From Lacisediminihabitans changchengi (GTDB lineage: Bacteria; Actinomycetota; Actinomycetes; Actinomycetales; Microbacteriaceae), in contig NZ_JAEPES010000002.1 of NCBI RefSeq assembly GCF_016634425.1, forward strand, positions 496,001-560,000: a stretch of DNA of 64,000 nucleotides, given 5' to 3'. The notes below the pieces were generated by a model. It was not told where the DNA came from and did not search any database. It was given only the letters and a program-made list of their open reading frames with translations. Every line of letters begins with the position of its first letter. Within the stretch, counting starts at the first letter, position 1. Of the stretch, positions 49,462-58,284 are shown in pieces. Both the position numbers and the translations under genes were made by a program.

Positions 49462-50586
49462 ATGGAAAACCCCATGCAATTCGGAATCTTCACTGTCGGA
49501 GACGTCACCACGGACCCGACCGATGGACACACACCCAGTGAGAACGAGCGCATCAAGAACATTCTCACCATCGCCCAGAAGGCGGAAGAGGTCGGCCTCG
49601 ACGTCTTCGCTCTCGGTGAGCACCACAATGAACCCTTCGTTCCGAGCTCGCCCACGACAATGCTCGGCTATGTCGCCGCCAAGACCTCCACGCTGCTGCT
49701 GTCGACCGCCACGACGCTGATCACCACCAATGACCCGGTGAAGATCGCCGAGGACTACGCAATGCTGCAGCACGTGGCCGACGGCCGCGTCGACCTCATG
49801 ATGGGCCGCGGTAACACCGGCCCCGTGTACCCGTGGTTCGGCAAGGACATCCGCGAGGGTATCCCGCTGGCGATCGAGAACTACGCGCTGCTTCACCGTC
49901 TCTGGACCGAGCACACGGTCGACTGGCAGGGCAAGTTCCGCACCCCGCTGCAGGGCTTCACCTCGACTCCACGTCCGCTCGACGACGTCGCGCCGTTCGT
50001 GTGGCACGGCAGCATCCGCTCTCCTGAGATCGCCGAGCAGGCCGCCTTCTACGGTGACGGCTTCTTCGCGAACAACATCTTCTGGCCCAAGGAGCACTAC
50101 ATGAAGCTCATCGGGTACTACCGCAACCGCTTCGAGCACTACGGACACGGCACCGCCGAGCAGGCGATCGTCGGTCTCGGTGGCCAGGCCTTCATGTCGA
50201 AGAACTCGCAGGACGCGGTGAACAAGTTCCGCCCGTACTTCGACAACGCCCCGGTCTACGGCCACGGCCCGTCGATGGAGGACTTCACCGAGCAGACCCC
50301 GCTCACCGTGGGCAGCCCGCAGCAGGTCATCGACCGGTACGCGTCGATGCGCGAGCACTTCGGCGACTACCAGCGTCAGCTGTTCCTCATGGACCACGCC
50401 GGACTGCCGCTGAAGACCGTTCTCGAGCAGCTCGACATCCTCGGCGAGGAGGTCGTGCCGGTGCTCCGCAAGGAGATGGCGAAGGACCGCCCCGCCTCCG
50501 TGCCGGACGGCCCCACTCACGCCTCGCTCGTCGCAAAGCGCGACGCAGCGGTGGCGTCGGCCCCCGAGCTCGTCGAAGGGCGGTGA
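49462..50586 (+). CDS. LLM-class FMN-dependent monooxygenase (CE1758-like)
   Basis: 374-residue luciferase-like TIM-barrel flavoprotein. MQFGIFTVGDVTTDPTDG and EVGLDVFALGEHHNEPFVPSSPTTML are typical of the CE1758 branch; GRVDLMMGRGNTGPVYPWFGKD and WHGSIRSPEIAEQAA complete the flavin site. It needs reduced FMN, supplied by the overlapping FMN reductase gene downstream. ATG at 49474 (residue 5) with GGAAAA upstream is a credible alternative start, since the palindromic operator abuts 49462. The last residues, SAPELVEGR, coincide with a REP-like DNA sequence. Substrate unknown. Confidence 0.88.
   Translation: MENPMQFGIFTVGDVTTDPTDGHTPSENERIKNILTIAQKAEEVGLDVFALGEHHNEPFVPSSPTTMLGYVAAKTSTLLLSTATTLITTNDPVKIAEDYAMLQHVADGRVDLMMGRGNTGPVYPWFGKDIREGIPLAIENYALLHRLWTEHTVDWQGKFRTPLQGFTSTPRPLDDVAPFVWHGSIRSPEIAEQAAFYGDGFFANNIFWPKEHYMKLIGYYRNRFEHYGHGTAEQAIVGLGGQAFMSKNSQDAVNKFRPYFDNAPVYGHGPSMEDFTEQTPLTVGSPQQVIDRYASMREHFGDYQRQLFLMDHAGLPLKTVLEQLDILGEEVVPVLRKEMAKDRPASVPDGPTHASLVAKRDAAVASAPELVEGR
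50563..50582. repeat. REP-like sequence at the end of a coding region
   Basis: CCCCGAGCTCGTCGAAGGG, a variant of the GGTCCCTGAGCnTGTCGAAGGG repeat, forms the last codons of the monooxygenase and abuts its stop. Confidence 0.5.
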
Positions 50587-51251
50587 CAGAGATGACGACA
50601 CGCAGACTTGCCGTCGTCTCCGCCGGTCTCAGTCAGCCCTCGTCCACGCGCCTGCTCGCCGACCGTCTCGCTGAGACGGTCGTGCGGCGGCTGCGTGACG
50701 ACCAGGTGGACGGTGAGCCGATCGAGGTGCAGGTCGACGTTATCGATCTGCGCGACTTCGCCCAGGACATCACCAACAACCTGATCACCGGCTTCGCGAG
50801 TCCGAAACTCGAAGCGGCGATCGAGAAGGTGACCACGGCGGACGGCCTCATCGCCGTCACGCCGATCTTCACCACCAGCTACAGCGGGCTGTTCAAGTCG
50901 TTCATCGACGTGCTCGACCCGCAGTCGTTGACCGACATGTCGGTGCTCATCGCCGCGACCGGAGGCACCGAGCGTCACTCGCTCGCTCTGGACTACTCGG
51001 TGCGCCCCCTGTTCAGCTACCTGCACGCGACCGTGGTCCCGACCGGCGTCTACGCCGCGTCGAGCGACTGGGGCACAGCGGATGCCGCCGGCGCAACCGG
51101 TACCGGACAGCCGAGCCTTGCGAGCCGCATCGAGCGTGCCGCGGGCGAACTGGCCGCGCTGGTGCGCGTCTCGGACCGCTCGAGTCGAGTCATCGATCCG
51201 TTCGCCCTCCCGGTCGGGTTCAGCCCGGTCGGCGGCTACGGCGCTCAGTAA
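50583..51251 (+). CDS. FMN reductase (CE1759-like)
   Basis: 222-residue flavodoxin-like NAD(P)H:FMN reductase. RRLAVVSAGLSQPSSTRLLADRL is the phosphate-binding loop, DVIDLRDFAQDITNNLITGFASPKLEAAIEKVTTADGLIAVTPIFTTSYSGLFKSFIDVLD the flavin/NADPH region, and VLIAATGGTERHSLALDYSVRPLFSYLHATVVP the C-terminal strand and helix. The family is the usual partner of CE1758-type monooxygenases, giving a two-component system. GTG at 50583 overlaps the upstream stop; an ATG at 50592 is an alternative. Confidence 0.9.
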   Translation: MTEMTTRRLAVVSAGLSQPSSTRLLADRLAETVVRRLRDDQVDGEPIEVQVDVIDLRDFAQDITNNLITGFASPKLEAAIEKVTTADGLIAVTPIFTTSYSGLFKSFIDVLDPQSLTDMSVLIAATGGTERHSLALDYSVRPLFSYLHATVVPTGVYAASSDWGTADAAGATGTGQPSLASRIERAAGELAALVRVSDRSSRVIDPFALPVGFSPVGGYGAQ

Positions 51252-51276
51252 CGGCCGCAGCAGGTTCACGGAGTTC

Positions 51277-51330
51277 GGCGGGAGCCGAGCGGTTCGGCTG
51301 ACGCCGTGCCGCTCGGCTCCCGCCTTTCTT
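51277..51330. terminator. Strong hairpin terminator between convergent genes
   Basis: GGCGGGAGCCGAGCGG (51277-51292) pairs perfectly with 51309-51324 (16 bp), followed by TTTCTT. It probably serves the FMN reductase operon and may block read-through from the LysR gene. Confidence 0.9.
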
Positions 51331-51406
51331 CGTTCGGAGCCCGCCTCGCGTGGCTCGCCCATTGCCGGCGTCCCACCTTCCGCTATCGCTTCGCCAGCCC
51401 CGCGAT

Positions 51407-52297
51407 TCAGGCCCGGCGAGCGCCCACGAACCGCTCGGCCAGCAGGTCGAGCAGCGCGGCGATCGCCGGACTGGCCCCCGGGCGCGTGATCGCGCTCAGG
51501 CTCCACGTGACCGGTGGCTCGAGCGTCACCGCCGAGGTCGCGGGCGTGGGGGAGTAGGCCACGATGGGAATCACCGCGATCCCGAGTCCGGCCGCAACGA
51601 ACTGTGCCACGGCGCCCAGTTCCGACACCTGCGCACCGATCGTGCGACTGAGACCGCGCTCGGCGAGAGCGCGATCGATAATCACCCGGTTGCCAAAACC
51701 TGCAGGGGTGTCGACCCAGGTCTCCGTGGTCAGCTCGGCCAGGTCTACCTGGGCTCGACCGGCCAGCGGGTGGGAGGAGGGGACGATCGCGACAAAATCG
51801 CTGCGCGTGAGTTCGAGCACCTGGAACCCGGCGAGGTCTTGCGCCGCGAGCCCCATGAACGCGAGGTCGACCCGCCCCCGTCGCACATCGTCGGTGAATC
51901 CGGTCGAGCCGGAGGCGGATGCCGTGAGCTGCAGATCGACCAGCGGATAGCGCTCGTGGAACTCTCCGAATAGTCCAGGCAGGTCGAGGTAGTCGAGGCT
52001 GGTGAAGATCCCCACTCGCAACCGCCCGCGAATATCGCGGCTGTTCTCTGCAGCGGCGCTGCGCACGCGGTCGATCGCCTCGATCGCCGATCGTGCCTCC
52101 GGAAGTGCTCTGCTGCCGGCGGAGGTGAGCGCGACCCGCTTCGTCGAGCGCTCGAACAGCGGCGTGCCGAGGTCGTGCTCCAGAGACCGGATGCCCGCCG
52201 ACACGGTGGACTGCACCGCGAACAGGCGGGCGGCAGCCCGGGTGAAATTCAGTTCTTCGGCGACGGCGACAAAGTATTCGAGCTGACGGGTGTCCAT
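51407..52297 (-). CDS. LysR-family transcriptional regulator
   Basis: 296 residues. Winged helix-turn-helix at the N-terminus (MDTRQLEYFVAVAEELNFTRAAARLFAVQSTVSAGIRSLEHDLGTPLFERST, 1-52), then the periplasmic-binding-like effector domain (LRVGIFTSLDYLDLPGLFGEFHERYP through GLGIAVIPIVAY). It is divergent from an MFS exporter, the standard LysR layout, and likely controls it in response to the exported compound. A T-N11-A palindrome sits in the shared promoter. The effector is unknown. Confidence 0.88.
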   Translation of the reverse strand: MDTRQLEYFVAVAEELNFTRAAARLFAVQSTVSAGIRSLEHDLGTPLFERSTKRVALTSAGSRALPEARSAIEAIDRVRSAAAENSRDIRGRLRVGIFTSLDYLDLPGLFGEFHERYPLVDLQLTASASGSTGFTDDVRRGRVDLAFMGLAAQDLAGFQVLELTRSDFVAIVPSSHPLAGRAQVDLAELTTETWVDTPAGFGNRVIIDRALAERGLSRTIGAQVSELGAVAQFVAAGLGIAVIPIVAYSPTPATSAVTLEPPVTWSLSAITRPGASPAIAALLDLLAERFVGARRA

Positions 52298-52306
52298 CGG
52301 TCAATT

Positions 52307-52321
52307 ATCGAGTAAAACGAT
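52307..52321. promoter_or_regulatory. LysR-type operator
   Basis: ATCG-agtaaaa-CGAT, containing T-N11-A, in the gap between the divergent lysR and MFS starts, 10 bases from the lysR ATG: the usual place for autoregulation. Confidence 0.6.
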
Positions 52322-52378
52322 TGAATTTATCAATGACAGTCGTTGGACACGATGACAAGTTCGTCGCACACTGAAGCC

Positions 52379-53647
52379 ATGACATCGCTTCTCCCGCCGT
52401 CCACCGACGCCGTCCCCACCGTTCTTACCTCCGCTGTTCCCACCCCCGCCGCGCGCGTTCGCGGTCGCCGCGCTCACGGAGCGGGTTTCTGGATAATCGC
52501 CGCCGTCTTCCTCACGGTCATGGCGTTCTCGACCATTCCCACCCCGCTGTACTCGCTCTATCAGGCACGCGACGGCTTCGCCACCTTCCTGCTCACCGTG
52601 ATCTTCGCGGTCTACGCCGTCGGTGTGATCGCCAGCCTCTACCTCGCCGGTCACATCAGTGACTGGCTGGGGCGCCGCCGCATCATTCTGATCGCCGTGC
52701 TCATCGAGCTCGTGGCCGCCGTGCTCTTTCTGGTCTGGCCATCGGTGCCGGGTCTGCTGGTCGCCCGCTTCATCTCCGGCGTCGGCGTCGGCGCGCTCAC
52801 GGCGACGGCGACGGCACACCTGAGCGAACTGCGCGCGGTGTCCCGGCCCGAGGAGGGCGGTCGTTTCTCGAGCACCGTCTCCACCTTCGTCAACAATGGC
52901 GGACTCGCTCTCGGCCCGCTCATCGCCGGCTTCATCGCGCAGTGGATCGCCGGACCGCTGCAGGTTCCGTACGTGCTCTTCATCGTGCTGTTGGCCCTGG
53001 CCGCCCTCGCGCTCTCCCTTGTTCCGGAGACCGTCGAAAAGCAGGAGGAGCGTCGTGCATACGCCCCGCAGCGGATGTCTCTTCCGCGTGAATCCCGTGG
53101 CGCCTTCTGGTCGGCGGCGATCGCGGCGCTCTCGGCCTTCGCCATCTTCGGACTCTTCACCTCGCTCGCGCCGAGCTTCCTCGCCGGAACCCTGCACGAG
53201 ACGTCGCACTTCGTCGCCGGCCTCGCGACCTTCTCGGTCTTTGGTGCCGCCGCTGTCGCCCAGCTGCTGACCAGCCGGATGTCGCTGGTCAGCCAGGTGC
53301 GACTGGCAGCGACATTCATGGCGGTCGGCCTCGCCGCACTGTCTGCCGGAGCGCTTCTCGCCAACCTTCCGCTGTTCATTGTGGCCGGGATCGTGGCCGG
53401 AGCCGGAGTCGGCGTGCAGTTCCGTTCCTCGGTGGCGGTCGCAGCATCCCTCGCCCTCCCGCCACGGCGCGGAGAGGTCATGGCCGCGCTGTTCCTCGTC
53501 GCGTACATCGGACTGACGGTGCCCGTGCTGCTCGTCGGCCTCGCGCTGGCGTTCCTGCCGAGCGCCGCGGTGCTGGTCGGGTTCTCGGTGGTGGTGATCG
53601 TGCTGGCCGTCGGTTCCAGCCTGGCGATGGCTCGCCGCAACGCATAA
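52379..53647 (+). CDS. MFS transporter under LysR control
   Basis: 422 residues, twelve predicted helices after a Pro/Thr-rich N-terminus. FWIIAAVFLTVMAFSTIPTPLYSLYQARDGF is helix 1; GHISDWLGRRRIILIAVLIELVAAVLFLV holds motif A; ARFISGVGVGALTATATAHLSELRAV matches motif B. Such 12-helix exporters of drug or sugar-efflux type are often LysR-controlled. The start may instead be ATG at 52352, which adds nine residues; neither has a strong ribosome-binding site. A 13-bp hairpin terminator follows the stop. Confidence 0.82.
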   Translation: MTSLLPPSTDAVPTVLTSAVPTPAARVRGRRAHGAGFWIIAAVFLTVMAFSTIPTPLYSLYQARDGFATFLLTVIFAVYAVGVIASLYLAGHISDWLGRRRIILIAVLIELVAAVLFLVWPSVPGLLVARFISGVGVGALTATATAHLSELRAVSRPEEGGRFSSTVSTFVNNGGLALGPLIAGFIAQWIAGPLQVPYVLFIVLLALAALALSLVPETVEKQEERRAYAPQRMSLPRESRGAFWSAAIAALSAFAIFGLFTSLAPSFLAGTLHETSHFVAGLATFSVFGAAAVAQLLTSRMSLVSQVRLAATFMAVGLAALSAGALLANLPLFIVAGIVAGAGVGVQFRSSVAVAASLALPPRRGEVMAALFLVAYIGLTVPVLLVGLALAFLPSAAVLVGFSVVVIVLAVGSSLAMARRNA

Positions 53648-53674
53648 CGCCCAGGGCATAGGGCCCAGGGCCTA
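53648..53674. repeat. Two GCCCAGGGC direct copies
   Basis: GCCCAGGGC at about 53649-53657 and again at about 53663-53671, separated by ATAGG and directly behind the MFS stop. Confidence 0.5.
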
Positions 53675-53685
53675 GCGCCGCACGC

Positions 53686-53726
53686 ACGGATGGCCGGTTC
53701 CCTGGTGGTGGGGACCGGCCATCCGT
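53686..53726 (+). terminator. Terminator of the MFS gene
   Basis: ACGGATGGCCGGT (53686-53698) pairs perfectly with ACCGGCCATCCGT (53714-53726): a 13-bp stem with a 15-base loop and little T-run. Confidence 0.75.
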
Positions 53727-53782
53727 CATTGCTCGCGCCGCGCCGGATGTGTACTTGCTGGGTGAGCGACACACCGGGCTGG

Positions 53783-53788
53783 TAGTCT
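53783..53788 (+). promoter_or_regulatory. Putative -10 of pnp
   Basis: TAGTCT, giving a leader of about 280 bases that contains the Actino-pnp-like element. Confidence 0.4.
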
Positions 53789-53845
53789 GGCGGAGGTTTG
53801 TCGGGTTTCTTATCTGGCGGACCACGGAGCAGGCCAGGCACGAAG

Positions 53846-53949
53846 CTGGTCAGTAGTGGTGAAGTTCCGAACCGCACGGGTCGTCGCAACGGCAGCGGGA
53901 TCGGCGCCTTTCTACTGTTGACCAGAGCGGCACCCGACACTACGGGTGC
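53846..53949 (+). ncRNA. Actino-pnp-like cis-regulatory RNA
   Basis: CTGGTCA (53846-53852) pairs with TGACCAG (53919-53925), continued by GTAG/CTAC across a bulge, closing a 65-base domain; a second hairpin GCACCC/GGGTGC (53930-53949) follows. It lies in the long 5' leader of pnp. An Actino-pnp motif is known in actinobacterial pnp leaders and is thought to autoregulate PNPase, as in other bacteria. Assigned by position and fold; I could not run the covariance model. Confidence 0.6.
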
Positions 53950-54075
53950 GATGCCAAAGCGTCAGCGACCTCGTCCACGACGGACCGGTGGCGCCCCTTT
54001 CTGCCTACTCCTGCTCCTTGATGCAGTCGCCCTCCATACGGGAGGACGACGTAAAACAAAGGAGAGAACCCCCAC

Positions 54076-56355
54076 ATGGAGGGTCCAGAAATCAAATTCG
54101 CCGAAGCCGTTCTCGATAACGGTAAGTTCGGCACGCGTACGGTCCGCTTCGAGACCGGCCGCCTTGCACAGCAGGCTCAGGGAGCAGTTGCTGCCTACCT
54201 CGACGAAGACACCATGCTGCTGAGCGCGACCAGCGCCAGCAAGCACCCCAAGGACAACTTCGACTTCTTCCCGCTGACGGTGGATGTCGAAGAGCGTTCG
54301 TACGCCGCCGGCAAGATCCCCGGATCGTTCTTCCGTCGCGAGGGTCGCCCGTCGACCGAGGCGATCCTGGTCTGCCGTCTGATCGACCGGCCGCTGCGCC
54401 CGTCGTTCGTTGAGGGGCTCCGCAACGAGGTCCAGATCGTCATCACCGTGCTGTCCATCGCACCCGGTGAGTTCTACGACGCCCTCGCCATCAACGCGGC
54501 CTCCGCGTCGACCCAGATCTCGGGCCTGCCGTTCAGCGGCCCGATCGGCGGCATCCGTCTCGCCCTGATCGATGGCCAGTGGGTCGCGTTCCCGAAGTAC
54601 GAGCAGCTCGAGCGCGCGGTCTTCGACCTCACGGTCGCCGGTCGTCTCATCACGAACGCCGACGGTTCAGAAGATGTCGCGATCATGATGGTCGAGGCCG
54701 AGGCAACCGAGCACGCCTGGGGACTCATTCAGGGTGGAGCCACCAAGCCCGACGAGGCAATCGTCGCGCAGGGTCTCGAGGCGTCCAAGCCGTTCCTGAT
54801 GCAGCTCATCAAGGCGCAGTCCGAGATGGCGGCGCAGTCGGCCAAGCCGATCGCTGACTACCCGGTCTTCCTGCCGTACGACGGCCAGACCTACGACGTC
54901 GTCGCGGGCATCGCCTACGACGAGCTCAAGGGCATCTACCAGATCGCCGACAAGACCGAGCGCCAGAACGCCGACGACGCACTGAAGGACCGCGTCAAGG
55001 CAGAGGTCGCCGCGAAGGTCGACGCGGGAGAGCTCGACTCCTCCGCGAACGGTCAGGTCAGTGCCGCATACAAGTCGGTCACCAAGAAGATCGTGCGTGG
55101 ACGCATCCTCACCGAGGGTGTGCGCATCGACGGTCGTGGGCTGTCTGACATCCGCCCGCTCGACGCCGAGGTGCAGGTCATCCCGCGCGTTCACGGTTCC
55201 GCGATCTTCCAGCGTGGCGAGACCCAGATCCTGGGTGTCACCACGCTGAACATGCTCAAGATGGAGCAGCAGATCGACAGCCTGGCGCCGGTCACCAAGA
55301 AGCGCTACATGCACCACTACAACTTCCCGCCGTACTCGACCGGTGAGACCGGTCGTGTCGGCAGCCCCAAGCGTCGCGAGATCGGGCACGGCTTCCTCGC
55401 CGAGCGCGCCCTCGTGCCGGTGCTGCCGCCCCGCGAGGAGTTCCCCTACGCGATCCGCCAGGTCTCCGAGGCTCTCGGTTCCAACGGTTCGACGTCGATG
55501 GGTTCCGTCTGTGCTTCGACCCTGTCGCTGCTCAACGCCGGTGTGCCGCTTCGCGCCCCGGTCGCCGGCATCGCCATGGGCCTCGTCTCCGACCAGGTCG
55601 ACGGTGAGACCCGCTACGCGGCGCTGACCGACATCCTCGGTGCAGAAGACGCTCTCGGCGACATGGACTTCAAGGTCGCCGGTACCTCCGAGTTCGTCAC
55701 CGCGATCCAGCTCGACACCAAGCTCGACGGCATCCCGTCGTCGGTTCTGGATGGCGCGCTGAAGCAGGCCAAGGAGGCTCGCACCGCGATCCTCTCGGTC
55801 ATCAACGCGGCGATCGACGCCCCGGACGAGATGGCCCCGACCGCGCCCCGCGTGATCTCGGTCCAGATCCCGATCGACAAGATCGGCGAGCTGATCGGCC
55901 CGAAGGGCAAGACGATCAACCAGATCCAGGATGACACCGGAGCCGACATCTCGATCGAAGATGACGGAACCGTGTACATCGGTGCCGTCGACGGCCCGTC
56001 GGCGGAGGCAGCTCGCGCGGCGGTCAACGCCATCGCGAACCCGCTGAACCCCGAGGTCGGCGAGCGCTTCCTCGGAACCGTCGTCAAGATCGCGACCTTC
56101 GGTGCGTTCGTCTCGCTCACCCCCGGTAAGGACGGCCTGCTGCACATCAGCGAGGTCCGCAAGCTCGCCGGTGGCAAGCGTGTCGAGAACGTCGAAGACG
56201 TGCTCTCCGTCGGCCAGAAGATCCAGGTGCAGATCACCAAGATCGACGACCGTGGAAAGCTGTCGCTCGCGCCGGTCGAGGCCGATGACGCTGCGGCCGA
56301 GCCGGTCGAGTCGATCGCGGAGTTCTCCGAGGCCGAGTCGCTGAACGACAACTAG
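54076..56355 (+). CDS. pnp: Polyribonucleotide nucleotidyltransferase (PNPase)
   Basis: 3'-5' phosphorolytic exoribonuclease that also adds tails. 759 residues, the actinobacterial length. Two RNase PH domains (about 10-220 and 345-560; the second with [34 protein letters not shown] and the active-site [10 protein letters not shown]) flank a helical domain. A KH domain has [31 protein letters not shown] (about 592-622), and an S1 domain has [33 protein letters not shown] (about 660-695). ATG at 54076 has AAAGGAG upstream. The transcript has a long structured leader. Confidence 0.97.
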   Translation: MEGPEIKFAEAVLDNGKFGTRTVRFETGRLAQQAQGAVAAYLDEDTMLLSATSASKHPKDNFDFFPLTVDVEERSYAAGKIPGSFFRREGRPSTEAILVCRLIDRPLRPSFVEGLRNEVQIVITVLSIAPGEFYDALAINAASASTQISGLPFSGPIGGIRLALIDGQWVAFPKYEQLERAVFDLTVAGRLITNADGSEDVAIMMVEAEATEHAWGLIQGGATKPDEAIVAQGLEASKPFLMQLIKAQSEMAAQSAKPIADYPVFLPYDGQTYDVVAGIAYDELKGIYQIADKTERQNADDALKDRVKAEVAAKVDAGELDSSANGQVSAAYKSVTKKIVRGRILTEGVRIDGRGLSDIRPLDAEVQVIPRVHGSAIFQRGETQILGVTTLNMLKMEQQIDSLAPVTKKRYMHHYNFPPYSTGETGRVGSPKRREIGHGFLAERALVPVLPPREEFPYAIRQVSEALGSNGSTSMGSVCASTLSLLNAGVPLRAPVAGIAMGLVSDQVDGETRYAALTDILGAEDALGDMDFKVAGTSEFVTAIQLDTKLDGIPSSVLDGALKQAKEARTAILSVINAAIDAPDEMAPTAPRVISVQIPIDKIGELIGPKGKTINQIQDDTGADISIEDDGTVYIGAVDGPSAEAARAAVNAIANPLNPEVGERFLGTVVKIATFGAFVSLTPGKDGLLHISEVRKLAGGKRVENVEDVLSVGQKIQVQITKIDDRGKLSLAPVEADDAAAEPVESIAEFSEAESLNDN

Positions 56356-56384
56356 TCCCGCCCGCGGGCGCTGCCCGCACAGCA

Positions 56385-56427
56385 CTAAGCCCGCCCCACG
56401 TTCGCGTGGGGCGGGCTTAGTCGTTTT
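56385..56427 (+). terminator. Terminator of pnp
   Basis: A 16-bp perfect stem (56385-56400 with 56405-56420) closed by a TTCG tetraloop, then TCGTTTT; a second TCGTTTTCGGG copy follows. Confidence 0.93.
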
Positions 56428-56469
56428 CGGGCCTGTCGTTTTCGGGCGTCTTTTCCGACGCGCGCGACG

Positions 56470-56985
56470 CTACGCCGCCGGTGTCTCCGCGGTGCCGACC
56501 AGGGTCGCCCGAGCGATCACGTTGTCGCGCATGACGAACCCCAGCACCGCGGGGGTCGCGCCATCCGGGACGTCGAGGGTGGCGACATCCAGAGCGCTCA
56601 GGGTGAAGAAGTACCGGTGCGCTCCGTGGCCGGGAGGGGGAGCGGCTCCCGCGTACTCGTCAGCTCTCATCTCGTTGGCAGAGGTGATCGCGCCATCGGG
56701 AAGCGTGCCATCGGTGCCGGCCCCAGCCGGAAGCTCGGTCGTGCCGGCCGGGATGTCGCGCACCGCCCAGTGCCAGAACCCGCTGCCGGTCGGGGCATCG
56801 GGGTCGTACACGGTGAGGACGAAGCTCTGGGTGCCATCCGGTGCACCGGACCAGTGGAGTTCGGGGGAGATGCCGCCTCCGTCGGCGCGGGCGGTAGCGG
56901 GAAGCGGACCATTCTGTACGAAGTCGGCGCTCTCCAGGGTGAAACGCGGTACATCGGGCAGGCGCCAGTGCGGGTCGTTGACCAT
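56470..56985 (-). CDS. PEBP-like protein (YbhB/YbcL family)
   Basis: 171-residue phosphatidylethanolamine-binding-protein fold. FTLESADFVQNGPLPATARADGGGISPELHWSGAPDGTQSFVLTVYDPDAPTGSGFWHWAVRDIPAGTTELP contains the D-P-D-A-P and H-W motifs of the ligand pocket, and GHGAHRYFFTLSALD is the second pocket motif. Bacterial members are soluble and of uncertain function. ATG at 56985 has AAAGGA six bases upstream (56992-56997), which decides the start against a longer frame to 57075. Convergent with pnp, sharing the strong terminator. Confidence 0.88.
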   Translation of the reverse strand: MVNDPHWRLPDVPRFTLESADFVQNGPLPATARADGGGISPELHWSGAPDGTQSFVLTVYDPDAPTGSGFWHWAVRDIPAGTTELPAGAGTDGTLPDGAITSANEMRADEYAGAAPPPGHGAHRYFFTLSALDVATLDVPDGATPAVLGFVMRDNVIARATLVGTAETPAA

Positions 56986-57233
56986 TCCAGATCCTTTCGA
57001 GATCGGCGGCCATCGCGCGATCCTCTTGCCACGGTAGTCATGACAGCGAGCACCGCCAGTGCCTCGCTCGCACATTCGGCAAACCGTCAGGGCGACGGGC
57101 GAGATAACGATTGGTTCACGGCGCTGATATTGGTCGCTTCCTGGGCGGCGCGTCGGCTACTGTCGCACCCAGGGGGCCTGTATCGATCGTGCAGGACCGT
57201 GACGAGACATCGTCGAGACACCGGGGGGTGCTC

Positions 57234-58250
57234 ATGACACAGGTTATGCCGGTGCCGAATGTTGCGCCGCCCGCCTACCAGCCGTCGGAGACCATGACGC
57301 CCGCCCCGCTCGCCCTTCGCCGCCGACTCGGCCAGTCCGACCTCCGCGTCTTCCCGCTCGCGCTCGGCGGCAACGTCTTCGGTTGGACAGCCGATGGCCA
57401 GACCACCGACGAGATCCTCGACACCTATGCCGACCACGGCGGCAACTTCATCGACACCGCCGACTCGTACGCCGGTGGCCGCAGCGAGATCATGATCGGC
57501 AACTGGATGCGCTCTCGCGGCAACCGCGACCGTATCGTCGTTGCCACCAAGGTCGGGAAGGGTCCCGAGAACTCCGGGGTCACCGCGCAAGCTGTCTCTC
57601 GGGCGGTCAACGATTCGCTTCGTCGACTCGGCACCGATCACATCGACCTGCTCTACCTGCACATCGACGACACCGCGGTTCCGTTCGAGGAGACGCTGTT
57701 CGCGGTCGACGACCTCGTGCGCATGGGCAAGGTGCGCTACTTCGGCGCGGCCGACCACACCGGCGATCGTCTCATCGAGGCGCGAGTCATCGCCGCCCAG
57801 CTCGGGGTCACCCCGATGGTCGCGGTGCAGCAGCACTATAACCTCGTGCACCGCCGCAGCTTCGAAGCCGACATCGCCCGGGTCGCCGCCCAGCAGCAGC
57901 TCGGCGTGATGCCGCGCTTCGCCCTGGCCAGCGGATTTCTGACCGGCAAATATCGCACACGAGCTGATGTCGCGCGCAACAGCCGCGGTGCCGATGCCGG
58001 CCGGTACCTGAGCCGTCGTGGCCTTCGCGTGCTCGCCTGCCTCGACGCGATCGTCGCGGAACAGCGGGCACAGGGCATCGAGGTAGCGACCGTCGCGGCG
58101 GTGTCACTGGCCTGGCTGCTCACCAAGCGCAATGTGGTGGCGCCGGTCGCCAGTGCGAGCCACGCCGCACAGGTGCTCGACCTGATGGCGTCCGCCACCA
58201 TCCAGCTCAGCCGGCATCAGCTGGCCGCGTTGGACCGCGCCTCCGCCTAG
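57234..58250 (+). CDS. Aldo/keto reductase
   Basis: 338-residue TIM-barrel NADPH-dependent oxidoreductase. The catalytic tetrad is visible: FIDTADSYAGGRSE (Asp and Tyr), VVATKVGK (Lys), LLYLHIDD (His). RRLGQSDLRVFPLALGGNVFGW opens the family, and SLAWLLTKRNVVAPVASASHAAQVLDLM closes the cofactor site. GGGGGG lies upstream of ATG 57234; an in-frame GTG at 57228 exists. Substrate unknown. A TetR regulator is encoded convergently next door. Confidence 0.88.
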   Translation: MTQVMPVPNVAPPAYQPSETMTPAPLALRRRLGQSDLRVFPLALGGNVFGWTADGQTTDEILDTYADHGGNFIDTADSYAGGRSEIMIGNWMRSRGNRDRIVVATKVGKGPENSGVTAQAVSRAVNDSLRRLGTDHIDLLYLHIDDTAVPFEETLFAVDDLVRMGKVRYFGAADHTGDRLIEARVIAAQLGVTPMVAVQQHYNLVHRRSFEADIARVAAQQQLGVMPRFALASGFLTGKYRTRADVARNSRGADAGRYLSRRGLRVLACLDAIVAEQRAQGIEVATVAAVSLAWLLTKRNVVAPVASASHAAQVLDLMASATIQLSRHQLAALDRASA

Positions 58251-58284
58251 CCTGCCGGTCAGAGGCGAGCGCGAGATATCGAGG

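Noticed and set aside
52301..53659. 452-codon minus-strand frame opposite the MFS gene
   Set aside because: Repetitive Glu/Arg/Gly/His composition; antisense of transmembrane codons.
54667..56385. 572-codon minus-strand frame opposite pnp
   Set aside because: Antisense shadow of an unmistakable PNPase.
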